Shown one piece after another: positions 1 to 6,844 of a stretch of 33,828 nt of DNA. A model generated the notes under the pieces. The model saw nothing but the letters and a program-made list of their open reading frames with translations. It ran no database searches and had not been told where the DNA came from. The number at the start of each line of letters is the position of its first letter. Position 1 is the first letter of the stretch. The position numbers and the translations under genes were made by a program. Where the stretch lies: the NCBI GenBank assembly GCA_028691835.1, contig JAQUYN010000023.1:1-33828 (forward strand). Reading direction: 5' to 3'. This DNA is from Alphaproteobacteria bacterium. GTDB taxonomy: Bacteria; Pseudomonadota; Alphaproteobacteria; UBA9219.

Positions 1-1
1 T

Positions 2-127
2 CGTGTGATTGAAGCCAGCGGCGATCCCTCCCCCGAAGAGCTGCGCCGTTTAGAACGACTAAGTAAATTATTTACGCCCGCCTATGCGATGCCAAAACGA
101 CGTCAAACGGACAAACCTAAGACATAA
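2..127 (+). CDS. C-terminal end of an unidentified protein (partial)
   Basis: An open frame runs in from the left edge and stops with TAA at 125-127, giving the last 41 residues of a protein. The tail is charged and ends in a basic stretch (PKRRQTDKPKT). I do not recognise the family from so short a piece. The next gene starts 13 bases after the stop, so the two are probably co-transcribed. Confidence 0.55.
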   Translation, partial: RVIEASGDPSPEELRRLERLSKLFTPAYAMPKRRQTDKPKT

Positions 128-140
128 AGATCCATTTCAG

Positions 141-1277
141 ATGAACTCTTTAATTCAAATATATTATGCCCAACTTCGTCAAAAACTCAGCGACGTTGAC
201 CTTTGCGCGCAAGAGAATGTCTTGTCCGGCAAAGGGGGACCGTTTGCGGCGCGTCTTGCTCTCTTTTCTGTAAACGAGGAGGGATCCCGTTCATTGCTGA
301 CTGAATTTCCACACGCCACGAACAAAGTTCTTGAAACGGGAATCGCCAGCAACCATGCAGAAGCCCAAAGCCTTGTGCCAGAAACAGTGGGGCTTCTTAA
401 AAAACAACTGCGGCACATCAAACAAGAACGTCCAAAAGATCGCCCCATTATTGTTTTGTTTTCAAGCGCGCAACCCTGCTGGGCGTGCCTTACCAAAATT
501 GAAATTTTAGCGCGCCAACTTATTCAAGAAGAGCTTATAAAACCCAAAAACTTCGTCTTACTTTATGGCGCGACCTATACAGACACAGAAATCACAGCAG
601 GGTTTCATGACTATGCCTATGCACTCGACTTCTTCAATGTCGTAAAAGACCCACCTTCCGAAGCCAGTCTGATCCAATACACCACATCCCCGTTCGCGCA
701 AGCGCCCGAACACGTCCAAGCCGCTTTTAAGGTCAACCCTGCCGTAACCGCAGTGCTTACACTGAATCACCGCACACTGGGGTTAGGTCAGGACCGACGC
801 AACGATCAGGATCTTTTTCACACAGCAGAGTGCACGGCAATGCACGAGGCGTCCCGCACGCTCAAAGCTGAAGGCCAAGCAACCCCATGGAACCTCCACG
901 GTTCGCATCTGTACACCCTCAACCCGAAAATTGGGCCCCTAACCTACAGTGAATGCCAATGGGCCGCCGTTGAGCACATCACGTCCTTATCCGGGGCCGC
1001 CCCCGTGCCCCCGCAAGCCACCATGCAGTACCAAGAATCTTGCGACCTCTCTAACCGCAGCTTTTCCGCCCTGCTCGTTAAAGGGTTCAACACACCAAAC
1101 GCGGTTACTCACGTTCTTCACGATGCTTGTTTTGCAAATCTCGCGCAAAAAGCATGGGCGCAGCATCCAAGCCACATTTTATACAATGGGCTTGAAGCGG
1201 GGGATTCTTTAACGATAGAGCAAAAAACAGCATTTAATCGTCTGTTTTGCCCAGAGACGCTGCCAATTGAGCCATAA
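141..1277 (+). CDS. Protein with two cytidine/guanine-deaminase-like modules
   Basis: 378 residues from the ATG at 141. An in-frame ATG at 84 would overlap the upstream gene and is less likely. Module 1 has the zinc-site signature of the TadA/guanine deaminase superfamily: GGPFAARLAL (32-41), H72-A-E74, and PCWAC with C113 and C116. Module 2 (about 198-285) repeats the layout: AVLTLNHRTLGLG, then HTAE (227-230), then LYTLNPKIGPLTYSECQWA (258-276). Its second motif is degenerate, with tyrosine where the first cysteine is expected and only C272 kept. Family knowledge says such proteins hydrolytically deaminate bases, nucleosides or tRNA. Here module 1 could be catalytic and module 2 structural or substrate-binding. 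The substrate cannot be told. It lies directly upstream of tRNA-Arg. Confidence 0.65.
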   Translation: MNSLIQIYYAQLRQKLSDVDLCAQENVLSGKGGPFAARLALFSVNEEGSRSLLTEFPHATNKVLETGIASNHAEAQSLVPETVGLLKKQLRHIKQERPKDRPIIVLFSSAQPCWACLTKIEILARQLIQEELIKPKNFVLLYGATYTDTEITAGFHDYAYALDFFNVVKDPPSEASLIQYTTSPFAQAPEHVQAAFKVNPAVTAVLTLNHRTLGLGQDRRNDQDLFHTAECTAMHEASRTLKAEGQATPWNLHGSHLYTLNPKIGPLTYSECQWAAVEHITSLSGAAPVPPQATMQYQESCDLSNRSFSALLVKGFNTPNAVTHVLHDACFANLAQKAWAQHPSHILYNGLEAGDSLTIEQKTAFNRLFCPETLPIEP

Positions 1278-1374
1278 CAGTTCTTGTTGCAGCCCCGATC
1301 AAGGTAGGGCATAAACGGGTTTTTAAAGGCTCTGCGCATAGACTAATCGCATCGCAAAGCAGGCACACAGCCAT

Positions 1375-1451
1375 GTCCCCGTAGCTCAGTTGGATAGAGC
1401 ACAAGTTTCCTAAACTTGGGGCCGGAAGTTCGAATCTTCTCGGGGACACCA
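1375..1451 (+). tRNA. tRNA-Arg (anticodon CCU)
   Basis: A complete cloverleaf can be read. The acceptor stem is GTCCCCG/CGGGGAC, the D arm is GCTC...GAGC, and the anticodon stem CAAGT/ACTTG encloses the seven-base loop TTCCTAA, which gives anticodon CCT. The T arm contains TTCGAAT. The discriminator base is A1448 and CCA is encoded at 1449-1451. It decodes AGG. An accessory gene block starts just downstream, and tRNA genes are common integration targets, but I saw no second copy of the tRNA 3' end on the far side. Confidence 0.95.
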
Positions 1452-1481
1452 TTCTTGGTTTGATGCGGCTATGGACAGTTT

Positions 1482-2141
1482 TTATTTATTAGGTTTCTTT
1501 CCTCTGTGTTGTTCGATTAGGTTTTTTGCTCGCTCATAAGCTATAGCATAAGGCTCCGGTGAATTTTTATTAATCTCCTGCACAACCAGTGTATGTAACT
1601 CTTCATTAAGAGCATATTCCAATACATGAAACCTTTTCGCTATATGTTGAATAGGCCCTTTTCCCCAAACATCCTCCGCCTCCCCATCAGGATGCAGAAT
1701 AAAGCTGTGAATATAGCCTAAATTGCCACCACACTGCGGCAGATATCGTGTGGCAGACATAGCGAAAGCAGGCAATCCAGTTGCAGCACGCAAAGCTTCT
1801 GTGTAGGCAGAACAAAGACCAAAAGTGAAGTCCCCAGCGTCATGTGCCGGGATGTAAGGCCACTGTCTCTGAGGTATTTGAGATAGGTATGAGCGATTTC
1901 CTGAAATTTCTCCCTCAGCCTGAACTATTTTCTCTTCATTTATCAGGCACTTTATCGGAAGATCAAACAATTTTCGTTCAGAATAAAACCTTTCTCTAAT
2001 CCCTACAACATGGTCTGGGCCTACGTCTGCCTCAGCCAACGGCTTTATAGTTTTTTCAAAAAATGCTTCCAACTTTCTTACGCCGCTAACGTCAAAGATG
2101 TTGTCAAGATCGTCTGCAACATAAACCCTAAGAGGATGCAT
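1482..2141 (-). CDS. Hypothetical protein with a possible Cys-His-Asp triad
   Basis: 219 residues with no signal peptide or membrane segment. I do not recognise the family with certainty. The central part reads GLC110SAYTEALRAATGLPAF, then GYIH145SFILHPDG, then ED157VWG. This order (Cys before a helix, His in a strand, Asp in the next strand before a glycine) is that of papain-like or transglutaminase-like folds and recalls short phage and plasmid hypothetical proteins. Catalysis is inference. The N-terminus (YVADDLDNIFDVSGV) is unassigned. The gene points toward tRNA-Arg and is divergent from the cassette at 2549. Confidence 0.6.
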   Translation of the reverse strand: MHPLRVYVADDLDNIFDVSGVRKLEAFFEKTIKPLAEADVGPDHVVGIRERFYSERKLFDLPIKCLINEEKIVQAEGEISGNRSYLSQIPQRQWPYIPAHDAGDFTFGLCSAYTEALRAATGLPAFAMSATRYLPQCGGNLGYIHSFILHPDGEAEDVWGKGPIQHIAKRFHVLEYALNEELHTLVVQEINKNSPEPYAIAYERAKNLIEQHRGKKPNK

Positions 2142-2432
2142 TTTATCATCCGCTATTTCCTTAGTTCCGATAGAATTTACCCGCCGACCCGTGCAAGCAC
2201 GGGCAAGGGACAGCGCGAGGCTACTGCACCAGCAGGACTAACGGATAGGTCGGTCAGGCTCTCCGTGGAAATGGATCAACGGCAAGCGCAGGCCCTCAAA
2301 CGGCAGCAGCAGGCCAGCGGCAACAGGGTTAAGGACGAGTTCGCAACCTCAAGCAAACACAAGTAAAAACCATTAACACCCACGAGCTGGTTAATAAAAC
2401 GTAAACGTAACATATTGAAAATAAAGACAAAA
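2142..2432. other. Intergenic stretch with a short palindrome
   Basis: About 290 bases between divergent accessory genes. It holds a perfect hairpin CCCGTGC-AA-GCACGGG at 2188-2203, whose core matches the palindrome at 7054-7074. The plus-strand reading continues an open frame with a glutamine- and arginine-rich tail up to about 2366, but it has no sensible start and overlaps the 5' end of the minus-strand gene. I call no gene here. Confidence 0.4.
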
Positions 2433-2461
2433 TTGTTTTGGTGGCTGATATTTGTTACTAT
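2433..2461 (+). promoter_or_regulatory. Candidate sigma-70-type promoter for the 2549 cassette
   Basis: TTGTTT (2433-2438) and TACTAT (2456-2461) are separated by 17 bases in an AT-rich stretch, 88 bases before the chosen ATG at 2549. The site is predicted from motif and spacing only. Confidence 0.35.
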
Positions 2462-2548
2462 CAAGCATTGATGAAACAGGATTTAGCGCACCGCGCAACA
2501 ATTAACAGGGCACGAAATCATTTTACCAGCCTATATGAGGACGTTATC

Positions 2549-3307
2549 ATGAATACAGCGAGAGCATTTGATTACAATTTTGAAATACCAAGGCTAGTTT
2601 TGCTTTGTTTTGGTAAGGGAAAAAAGATCAACGTGTCCAACGACATTCAACCAGTCCGCAAGGTCACTGTAGGGGATGCCATTCACAAAGTCGATGAAGC
2701 TAATTCATGCGGCAGAATCTTCGTTGCACATTTCGAAAACAATAAAGTTCGTGAAATCTATGTCCCTTACAAAAATGACACCCTTTCATGGGACGGCTCG
2801 GTTTTCTTAAAAGAAGGTCGAAACTCCAACTATTTTGAAGAAATTGAATATGGCCGCTTAATTACGAGAAAAGAAGCTGTTTCTCCCGTTTTAAAAAATG
2901 AAATGGAAACGGCGTTTCAAAAATTCAATGAAGCAATCACAAATGAACCGACGCAACTCATTCATATGCGTGTCGGCAGAAGCGTTTCTTCTGGTGGAAC
3001 CGATCCAACTGGAGGACAGTTTTTTTCAATTCAATATCTTGAAGATGATACTGAACGAGAAATCTATGTTCCTGTTGATGCAGGACGGCTTATTTGGACA
3101 GAAGCAACTTTTTTGCAGGAATACGACCCAAAAGAGTGGGCGCACATGCACAACTTTTATTCCTTAAGGCTGAAAAATCCAGAAAACATAAAAGATGTGG
3201 TGATCCCATCCTTTGTCGACAAAATGAAATCGGTTCTGGAAGATCACAACAAAGGGATTCGAGCCACAGCCTTAGCAAGGCTTAGCAAGCGACAGCTTAC
3301 GCCATAA
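2549..3307 (+). CDS. Unknown protein with an internal tandem duplication
   Basis: 252 residues from the ATG at 2549, chosen because GAGGACG precedes it at the right distance. The same TATGAGGACG string precedes the next gene. Upstream in-frame starts would add up to 37 residues. The protein is soluble and of no family I recognise. Two units resemble each other: FVAHFENNKVREIYVPY...LSWDGSVFLKEG (58-90) and FSIQYLEDDTEREIYVPV...LIWTEATFLQEY (159-192). Each contains REIYVP and a W-x(5)-FL motif, and each is followed by a predicted helical segment (about 95-132 and 195-236). The predicted fold is two beta-rich repeats with helical caps. It is followed by the 3337 gene after 29 bases, so the two likely form an operon. 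Confidence 0.7.
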   Translation: MNTARAFDYNFEIPRLVLLCFGKGKKINVSNDIQPVRKVTVGDAIHKVDEANSCGRIFVAHFENNKVREIYVPYKNDTLSWDGSVFLKEGRNSNYFEEIEYGRLITRKEAVSPVLKNEMETAFQKFNEAITNEPTQLIHMRVGRSVSSGGTDPTGGQFFSIQYLEDDTEREIYVPVDAGRLIWTEATFLQEYDPKEWAHMHNFYSLRLKNPENIKDVVIPSFVDKMKSVLEDHNKGIRATALARLSKRQLTP

Positions 3308-3336
3308 CAGTCACATAACTTTCTTATGAGGACGCT

Positions 3337-4137
3337 ATGACGAAGCTGCGATTACCGACAGCAGGAAACGTTATATCCGAAATCAAAAGTTGGATTGCTC
3401 AGAACGGCATTCCAGTTTTTGAAACAAACGGACGCGTCCAACTGTACTCAGGACCAGAGCGATGGATAGCAGCAGTCCTGAATATAGAGAATAATAACTA
3501 CGAGCGTGCGTTTGCCCAGTCATGGGATTTAAAGACCACCAAATCCGATATGATTGACGAAACACCAGCCGGACGGTGTTTGAATAACTACAACAATGCT
3601 CAAAATATCTATGAATATTTCTTGAGCATATATGCCGATGATCCGGCAAAGGCCATTCATCATGCTGATAAAGTCATGCGCTTCGCCTCGCGTGAATTTG
3701 CAAAGGCTTGTTATGGTCACGTTGAGACGGCAGTTTGCGGCGCGGGATTAAACAGGGTTTTCTTTGAGGTTGAGCTTCCCGAACTCATGCGGAATGATCG
3801 TGTTGAGACGATCAACGATGTTCCGATGCAAAGGATCAAAGACATCTATTTCACGCAAGGCGCCTACGTTGCCTATCGTGAAATCTGCAAAGCTGAACTG
3901 GACATGCTTCAAAAGCGTGAGGATACAGCTTGCGGCGTAGAAATCAAACAAGACAGAAAAGAGCGCATCAAATTCTTTCGGATGCTTGGCAAAGAGATTT
4001 TCAAGAAGATCAAAGTCGGAAGTAAGGACGTGATGGCGCATCTAGCACCAATCCGCCCGCACGTTGTAGAAGATAAGCCTATTCGGTTTATAATCCCCAA
4101 AATGACTTATGTTGCGCATTCGGTGCAATACGGTTAA
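3337..4137 (+). CDS. Unknown protein, second gene of a two-gene cassette
   Basis: 266 residues. The ATG at 3337 is preceded by TATGAGGACG, so the start is well supported. The protein is mostly helical by composition, with no signal peptide or membrane span, and contains a basic stretch around residues 205-235 (KQDRKERIKFFRMLGKEIFKK). A segment NNYNNAQNIYEYFLSIY and a following HHADKVMRFASREFAKACYGH look like packed helices. I do not recognise the family. Its TAA (4135-4137) shares bases with the stop codon of the convergent DUF2726 gene, so the 3' ends abut exactly. Linkage to the 2549 gene suggests a joint function that remains unknown. Confidence 0.65.
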   Translation: MTKLRLPTAGNVISEIKSWIAQNGIPVFETNGRVQLYSGPERWIAAVLNIENNNYERAFAQSWDLKTTKSDMIDETPAGRCLNNYNNAQNIYEYFLSIYADDPAKAIHHADKVMRFASREFAKACYGHVETAVCGAGLNRVFFEVELPELMRNDRVETINDVPMQRIKDIYFTQGAYVAYREICKAELDMLQKREDTACGVEIKQDRKERIKFFRMLGKEIFKKIKVGSKDVMAHLAPIRPHVVEDKPIRFIIPKMTYVAHSVQYG

Positions 4138-4640
4138 GCCTTTTGATTGATAGCCACCACAATCTCTGTTTCCGTTGGCTTTGCCCGTGACTGAAAGCGG
4201 ATGACGCGATAGCCCGCGCCTGTCAGTAGTGCATCCCTTTGTTCGTCTTTTTCGGCTCTATGCGTCCGGTCGTCCAGCTCCACGATGGCGAGGACTTCAA
4301 ACGTGTCGCGGTGGCAAATGACATAATCTGCCACTTTCCTGTCAAAGCGGTTACGGGTCTGGCCTCGTTCCTGCCAGCCAAGGCCTTTGCGGGCATCCAG
4401 CAGCGCATTAAAGGCGACTTGTGGGAAGACATGACAGTCCGGCAAGGCTCTTGCTAGCCGCCCGAAAAACTCTCGTTCGTTGGCTGTCATAAGAGGCTTT
4501 TTCTCGACCGGAACAACGGGCCGCATCTTGCCCCTGTGGGACAAAATGGCCCCTAAGACAGCCAAAACGACGGCACCAGCCAAGACCGCCACCAGAGGGC
4601 GGGATAGAACATCAAAAGGTATGGCGGGAAAAGGAGGCAT
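4134..4640 (-). CDS. DUF2726-family membrane-anchored protein
   Basis: 168 residues. One N-terminal membrane segment (about 14-34, LVAVLAGAVVLAVLGAIL) is followed by a cytoplasmic domain. The domain follows the DUF2726 pattern: LMTANEREFFGRLARALP (50-67), VFPQVAFNALL (71-81), VADYVICHRDTFEVLAIVELDD (103-124), then RDALLTGAGYRVIRFQ (135-150). D105 and E121-L-D123 sit where restriction-endonuclease-like folds place catalytic acids. The family is often described as nuclease-like, but its function is not established. It converges with the 3337 gene and is divergent from the XRE gene at 4719. Confidence 0.8.
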   Translation of the reverse strand: MPPFPAIPFDVLSRPLVAVLAGAVVLAVLGAILSHRGKMRPVVPVEKKPLMTANEREFFGRLARALPDCHVFPQVAFNALLDARKGLGWQERGQTRNRFDRKVADYVICHRDTFEVLAIVELDDRTHRAEKDEQRDALLTGAGYRVIRFQSRAKPTETEIVVAINQKA

Positions 4641-4718
4641 AATCCATCTTTACACGCCCTTTCATTTTGTTCAATATATCGAGGTGTGTATTTTTAACGG
4701 CTGTTGTGTCATCCCCGC

Positions 4719-5042
4719 ATGGACTTGCGGGAAACATTTGCAGCGAATCTGCGCCGGATTAGGAATGCGAAAGGACTTTCGCAGGATGATCTTGCCTATG
4801 AAGCCGAAATAAGCCGCAGCTATTTAAGTCAGATTGAAAAAGGCTCCTTCCACGTCAGCCTCAAAATCATTGGCCGATTGGCAGAGGCATTGGGCGTGGA
4901 GCCAGCGGAGTTTCTCAAAACACCAAACGGAAATCCTCGTCTTCGTAATACAGTATACTTTCGGCTTTTATGTCTTGGGCTTTTCAGGAAATGTCTGATA
5001 ACCGTTCATCGTCTGATAGCTTGCTACCATTTGATTTATTGA
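4719..5042 (+). CDS. XRE-family helix-turn-helix regulator
   Basis: 107 residues from the ATG at 4719 (MDLRETFAANLRRIR). Residues 6-68 are a classical lambda-repressor-like HTH: LRRIRNAKGLSQDDLAYEAE, then SRSYLSQIEKG, then LAEALGVEPAEFLK. The remaining 38 residues look unlike a regulator domain and the last 75 bases overlap the 3' end of the convergent DUF5677-like gene, so the natural C-terminus may have been lost or replaced. It could control the neighbouring divergent DUF2726 gene or itself. This is inferred from position. Confidence 0.8.
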   Translation: MDLRETFAANLRRIRNAKGLSQDDLAYEAEISRSYLSQIEKGSFHVSLKIIGRLAEALGVEPAEFLKTPNGNPRLRNTVYFRLLCLGLFRKCLITVHRLIACYHLIY

Positions 5043-5756
5043 ATCGTTTGCACTGCTGCCACCGAACATTTCGTTAACGCCGATGATAACGCCAATAAGG
5101 GCGCTGCAAACCCAATCGAGCGTCTGGCTCATTTCTTCTTCAGTCGCAGGGGCTTTGTAATTCAGTTCTAGCAGCCTTTGATGTTTTCCATCGACCTTTA
5201 TTTCCCGTAGATAACGAGAGAGAGATTCCGCTGTTGGATGACCAGCATCAGCGCAAAGCTGACTGTAAATGAGATATCCTTTGCAAGTCGGCCCCATCCC
5301 TGCAATGACTTTGGGGGTCAGCCCTTTCGTCGTCGTTCCGCCTTTCTGCTCTCGCAGAAGGCTCCGTAGATTCTCCTCCCAATCCTGCTTGCCATCGGGC
5401 TTCGCCAGTTCCAGTAGGTTTTGAGCGCGAAGTCTGCGCGTTGCCATTTCTTCCGCTTTAAGCTGTTTGACAAACTCCACGCCCTTCTGGTGTAGCGCGG
5501 CAACATAAAACATATTTTCATATACAAGCCGTACAAGGCTGCGAGCTTCGACAATCAGTGTCTGATCGACCATAACTATTGCTCCATGCGTGTTCGACAT
5601 GGAGCGAGCCAGCAATGCAAGGACCAAAGCTTTCGGATCTGCCGCACTAGGAATATCCATTCCCGCCAAAGCTGTGGCCAATTCTTCGGCAACAGCAAGG
5701 CATTGAACTGTTTGATTTTTCCATTGATCCACAGATGCGGGCACTTTTTTGCTCAT
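4968..5756 (-). CDS. DUF5677-like protein
   Basis: 262 residues, largely helical, soluble. The sequence ALLARSMSNTHGAIVMVDQTLIVEARSLVRLVYENMFYVAALHQKG (48-93) matches my recollection of the DUF5677 pattern: a helical bundle with an A-R-S-L-x-R-x-x-x-E-N core. Function is not known for this family. Later segments (VIAGMGPTCKGYLIYSQLCADAGHPTAESLSRY) contain Cys and His residues but no clear catalytic set. The start is preceded by a run of nine G on the coding strand in the ribosome-binding position. Its 3' end overlaps the XRE gene by 75 bases. Confidence 0.65.
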   Translation of the reverse strand: MSKKVPASVDQWKNQTVQCLAVAEELATALAGMDIPSAADPKALVLALLARSMSNTHGAIVMVDQTLIVEARSLVRLVYENMFYVAALHQKGVEFVKQLKAEEMATRRLRAQNLLELAKPDGKQDWEENLRSLLREQKGGTTTKGLTPKVIAGMGPTCKGYLIYSQLCADAGHPTAESLSRYLREIKVDGKHQRLLELNYKAPATEEEMSQTLDWVCSALIGVIIGVNEMFGGSSANDSINQMVASYQTMNGYQTFPEKPKT

Positions 5757-5761
5757 TTCTT

Positions 5762-5770
5762 CCCCCCCCC
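5762..5770 (-). promoter_or_regulatory. Poly-G(9) tract at the ribosome-binding position
   Basis: Nine consecutive C on the plus strand read as G9 on the coding strand, ending five bases before the ATG of the DUF5677-like gene (AAGAA between them). It can act as a G-rich Shine-Dalgarno. Homopolymers of this length are also prone to slippage, which would change spacing upstream of the start. Confidence 0.45.
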
Positions 5771-5971
5771 AAACAATACAGCAAGGCGAACCCTTGCGAA
5801 ACTAAGTTTCCGCTACCACGCTGCGAATTCATAGAAGGCTTTTTCGCAAAATAATGCCCGACCTAGTCAATTTTTGTTATGATTTCCCAGTGCCCAGATT
5901 TATCCTGTCCGGCACGCCATTCACGCATGAAACTGGGGGTTCTACCCCAAAGATGGGGGCCTTTAAGCCTT

Positions 5972-6142
5972 TCATCCCCTCTTATAGAAAAACGTCGGAG
6001 GCTCTACGAGGCTATCTTTATCCGTATCAATGGCCCAACTATCTGAGTTATTATCAAAGTTGATCCATATGTACAGTGTCTCAGATGGGTTTTTCTCACT
6101 TTCATAAATCACTTGTGCCATAAGTTCCGCAAAATCCATCAT
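5972..6142 (-). CDS. Small protein downstream of the C4-like RNA
   Basis: 56 residues from ATGATG at 6137-6142, preceded on the coding strand by GGGGGTAAAG. Composition is protein-like and acidic (MMDFAELMAQVIYESEKN... then WINFDNNSDSWAIDTDKDS). I do not recognise it. The frame stays open upstream through the structured RNA region, so a longer start exists, but that part reads as RNA rather than protein. By analogy with phage C4-regulated leaders it is the candidate target of the antisense RNA. Confidence 0.45.
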   Translation of the reverse strand: MMDFAELMAQVIYESEKNPSETLYIWINFDNNSDSWAIDTDKDSLVEPPTFFYKRG

Positions 6143-6154
6143 CTTTACCCCCGT

Positions 6155-6312
6155 CTCTGGTGATCGGGGAGTTAGAAAGCCTACTACAAGAGAGGCCGCG
6201 CAAGTCTTTAGGCTTTCGCCCTGAACATGCACTTGCGCCTCCCCGACCAGAGCCGAGGAGTGCGATTCAGTCACACAAACTGCTTGTAGTAAGGGTTTCT
6301 AAGCCCCATGAC
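6155..6312 (-). ncRNA. C4 antisense RNA-like leader
   Basis: Read on the minus strand, the order is a' (6307-6283), b' (6252-6239), a stable hairpin, then a (6190-6167) and b (6171-6155). The a' segment contains TTAGAAACCCTTACTACAAG and pairs with a, CTTGTAGTAGGCTTTCTAA, over about 20 of 25 bases. The b' segment CTCTGGTCGGGGAG pairs with b, CTCCCCGATCACCAGAG, with a three-base bulge. Between them GCGCAAGT (6238-6231) pairs with ACTTGCGC (6205-6198) and encloses GGGC-GAAA-GCCT. This is the arrangement of C4 RNAs of phages P1 and P7 and their relatives, in which the processed leader blocks translation of the following gene. Identification is from memory of the consensus and from the base pairing seen here. 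Confidence 0.7.
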
Positions 6313-6335
6313 TGGTATGAACCAATCACAGGATC

Positions 6336-6364
6336 ATGCTATCTTGAAAAGGAAAGAGGCTCAA
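6336..6364 (-). promoter_or_regulatory. Candidate promoter of the C4-like transcript
   Basis: On the minus strand TTGAGC (6364-6359) and TAGCAT (6341-6336) are separated by 17 bases. Transcription would begin near 6329, about 20 bases before the a' segment of the C4-like RNA. The site is predicted from motif and position. Confidence 0.4.
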
Positions 6365-6556
6365 GGCATAATGAGGGGCTAATTTTCAAACTGACACGCC
6401 ACCCATTTTTTGGATAAGTTGGCGCAGGACTGGTTCCCTGCCGCCAGCCTATCCACGTGTTTGTCGAGTCCATTCACTCTGTCCGTAGCGTCAAAAATGT
6501 GTAGATTGCGGCAGAAGATTTCTTTCTCGAATCACTGTTAATGGAGCGCAGCTTAA

Positions 6557-6844
6557 ATGGCTTTTTTGAACATGAGTGCTGTTATTCTGTTAGCAGTTCT
6601 TGCCTGTTTATTGGCGTGGGTTCTTGCGTCCGCAGGCTTAAACATAAAACTAAATACACTTCTCGGCACTTTAATCTTGGGCATCATCGCGGCCCTGTTG
6701 TATAACTTTATTCAAAGCCACATTACACTCGTGCTGGTTCTGCTGCTGATCGGGGGAGGATCTACCCTTTTGGGGTGCTGGATCTATTTTGTTAAACACA
6801 CCCCTTCAATCATCACCAATGTTGTGGGGCAGCCACGCAAATAA
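6557..6844 (+). CDS. Small integral membrane protein, unknown function
   Basis: 95 residues with three predicted membrane segments, about 6-27, 33-52 and 57-78, and a short basic tail (GQPRK). TGGAGCG at 6542-6548 is a plausible ribosome-binding site. No family is recognised. A small hydrophobic protein at the edge of the accessory stretch could be a holin-like or stress-related membrane protein, but nothing decides this. Confidence 0.6.
   Translation: MAFLNMSAVILLAVLACLLAWVLASAGLNIKLNTLLGTLILGIIAALLYNFIQSHITLVLVLLLIGGGSTLLGCWIYFVKHTPSIITNVVGQPRK

Noticed and set aside
6160..6417. 85-residue plus-strand frame across the C4-like region
   Set aside because: It runs antisense through a structured RNA whose base pairing explains the sequence, and shows no start signal.
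1434..6560. Attachment-site duplication of the tRNA-Arg 3' end
   Set aside because: I looked for the T-arm and acceptor string again toward 6.5 kb and did not see it; no integrase gene is present in the block.
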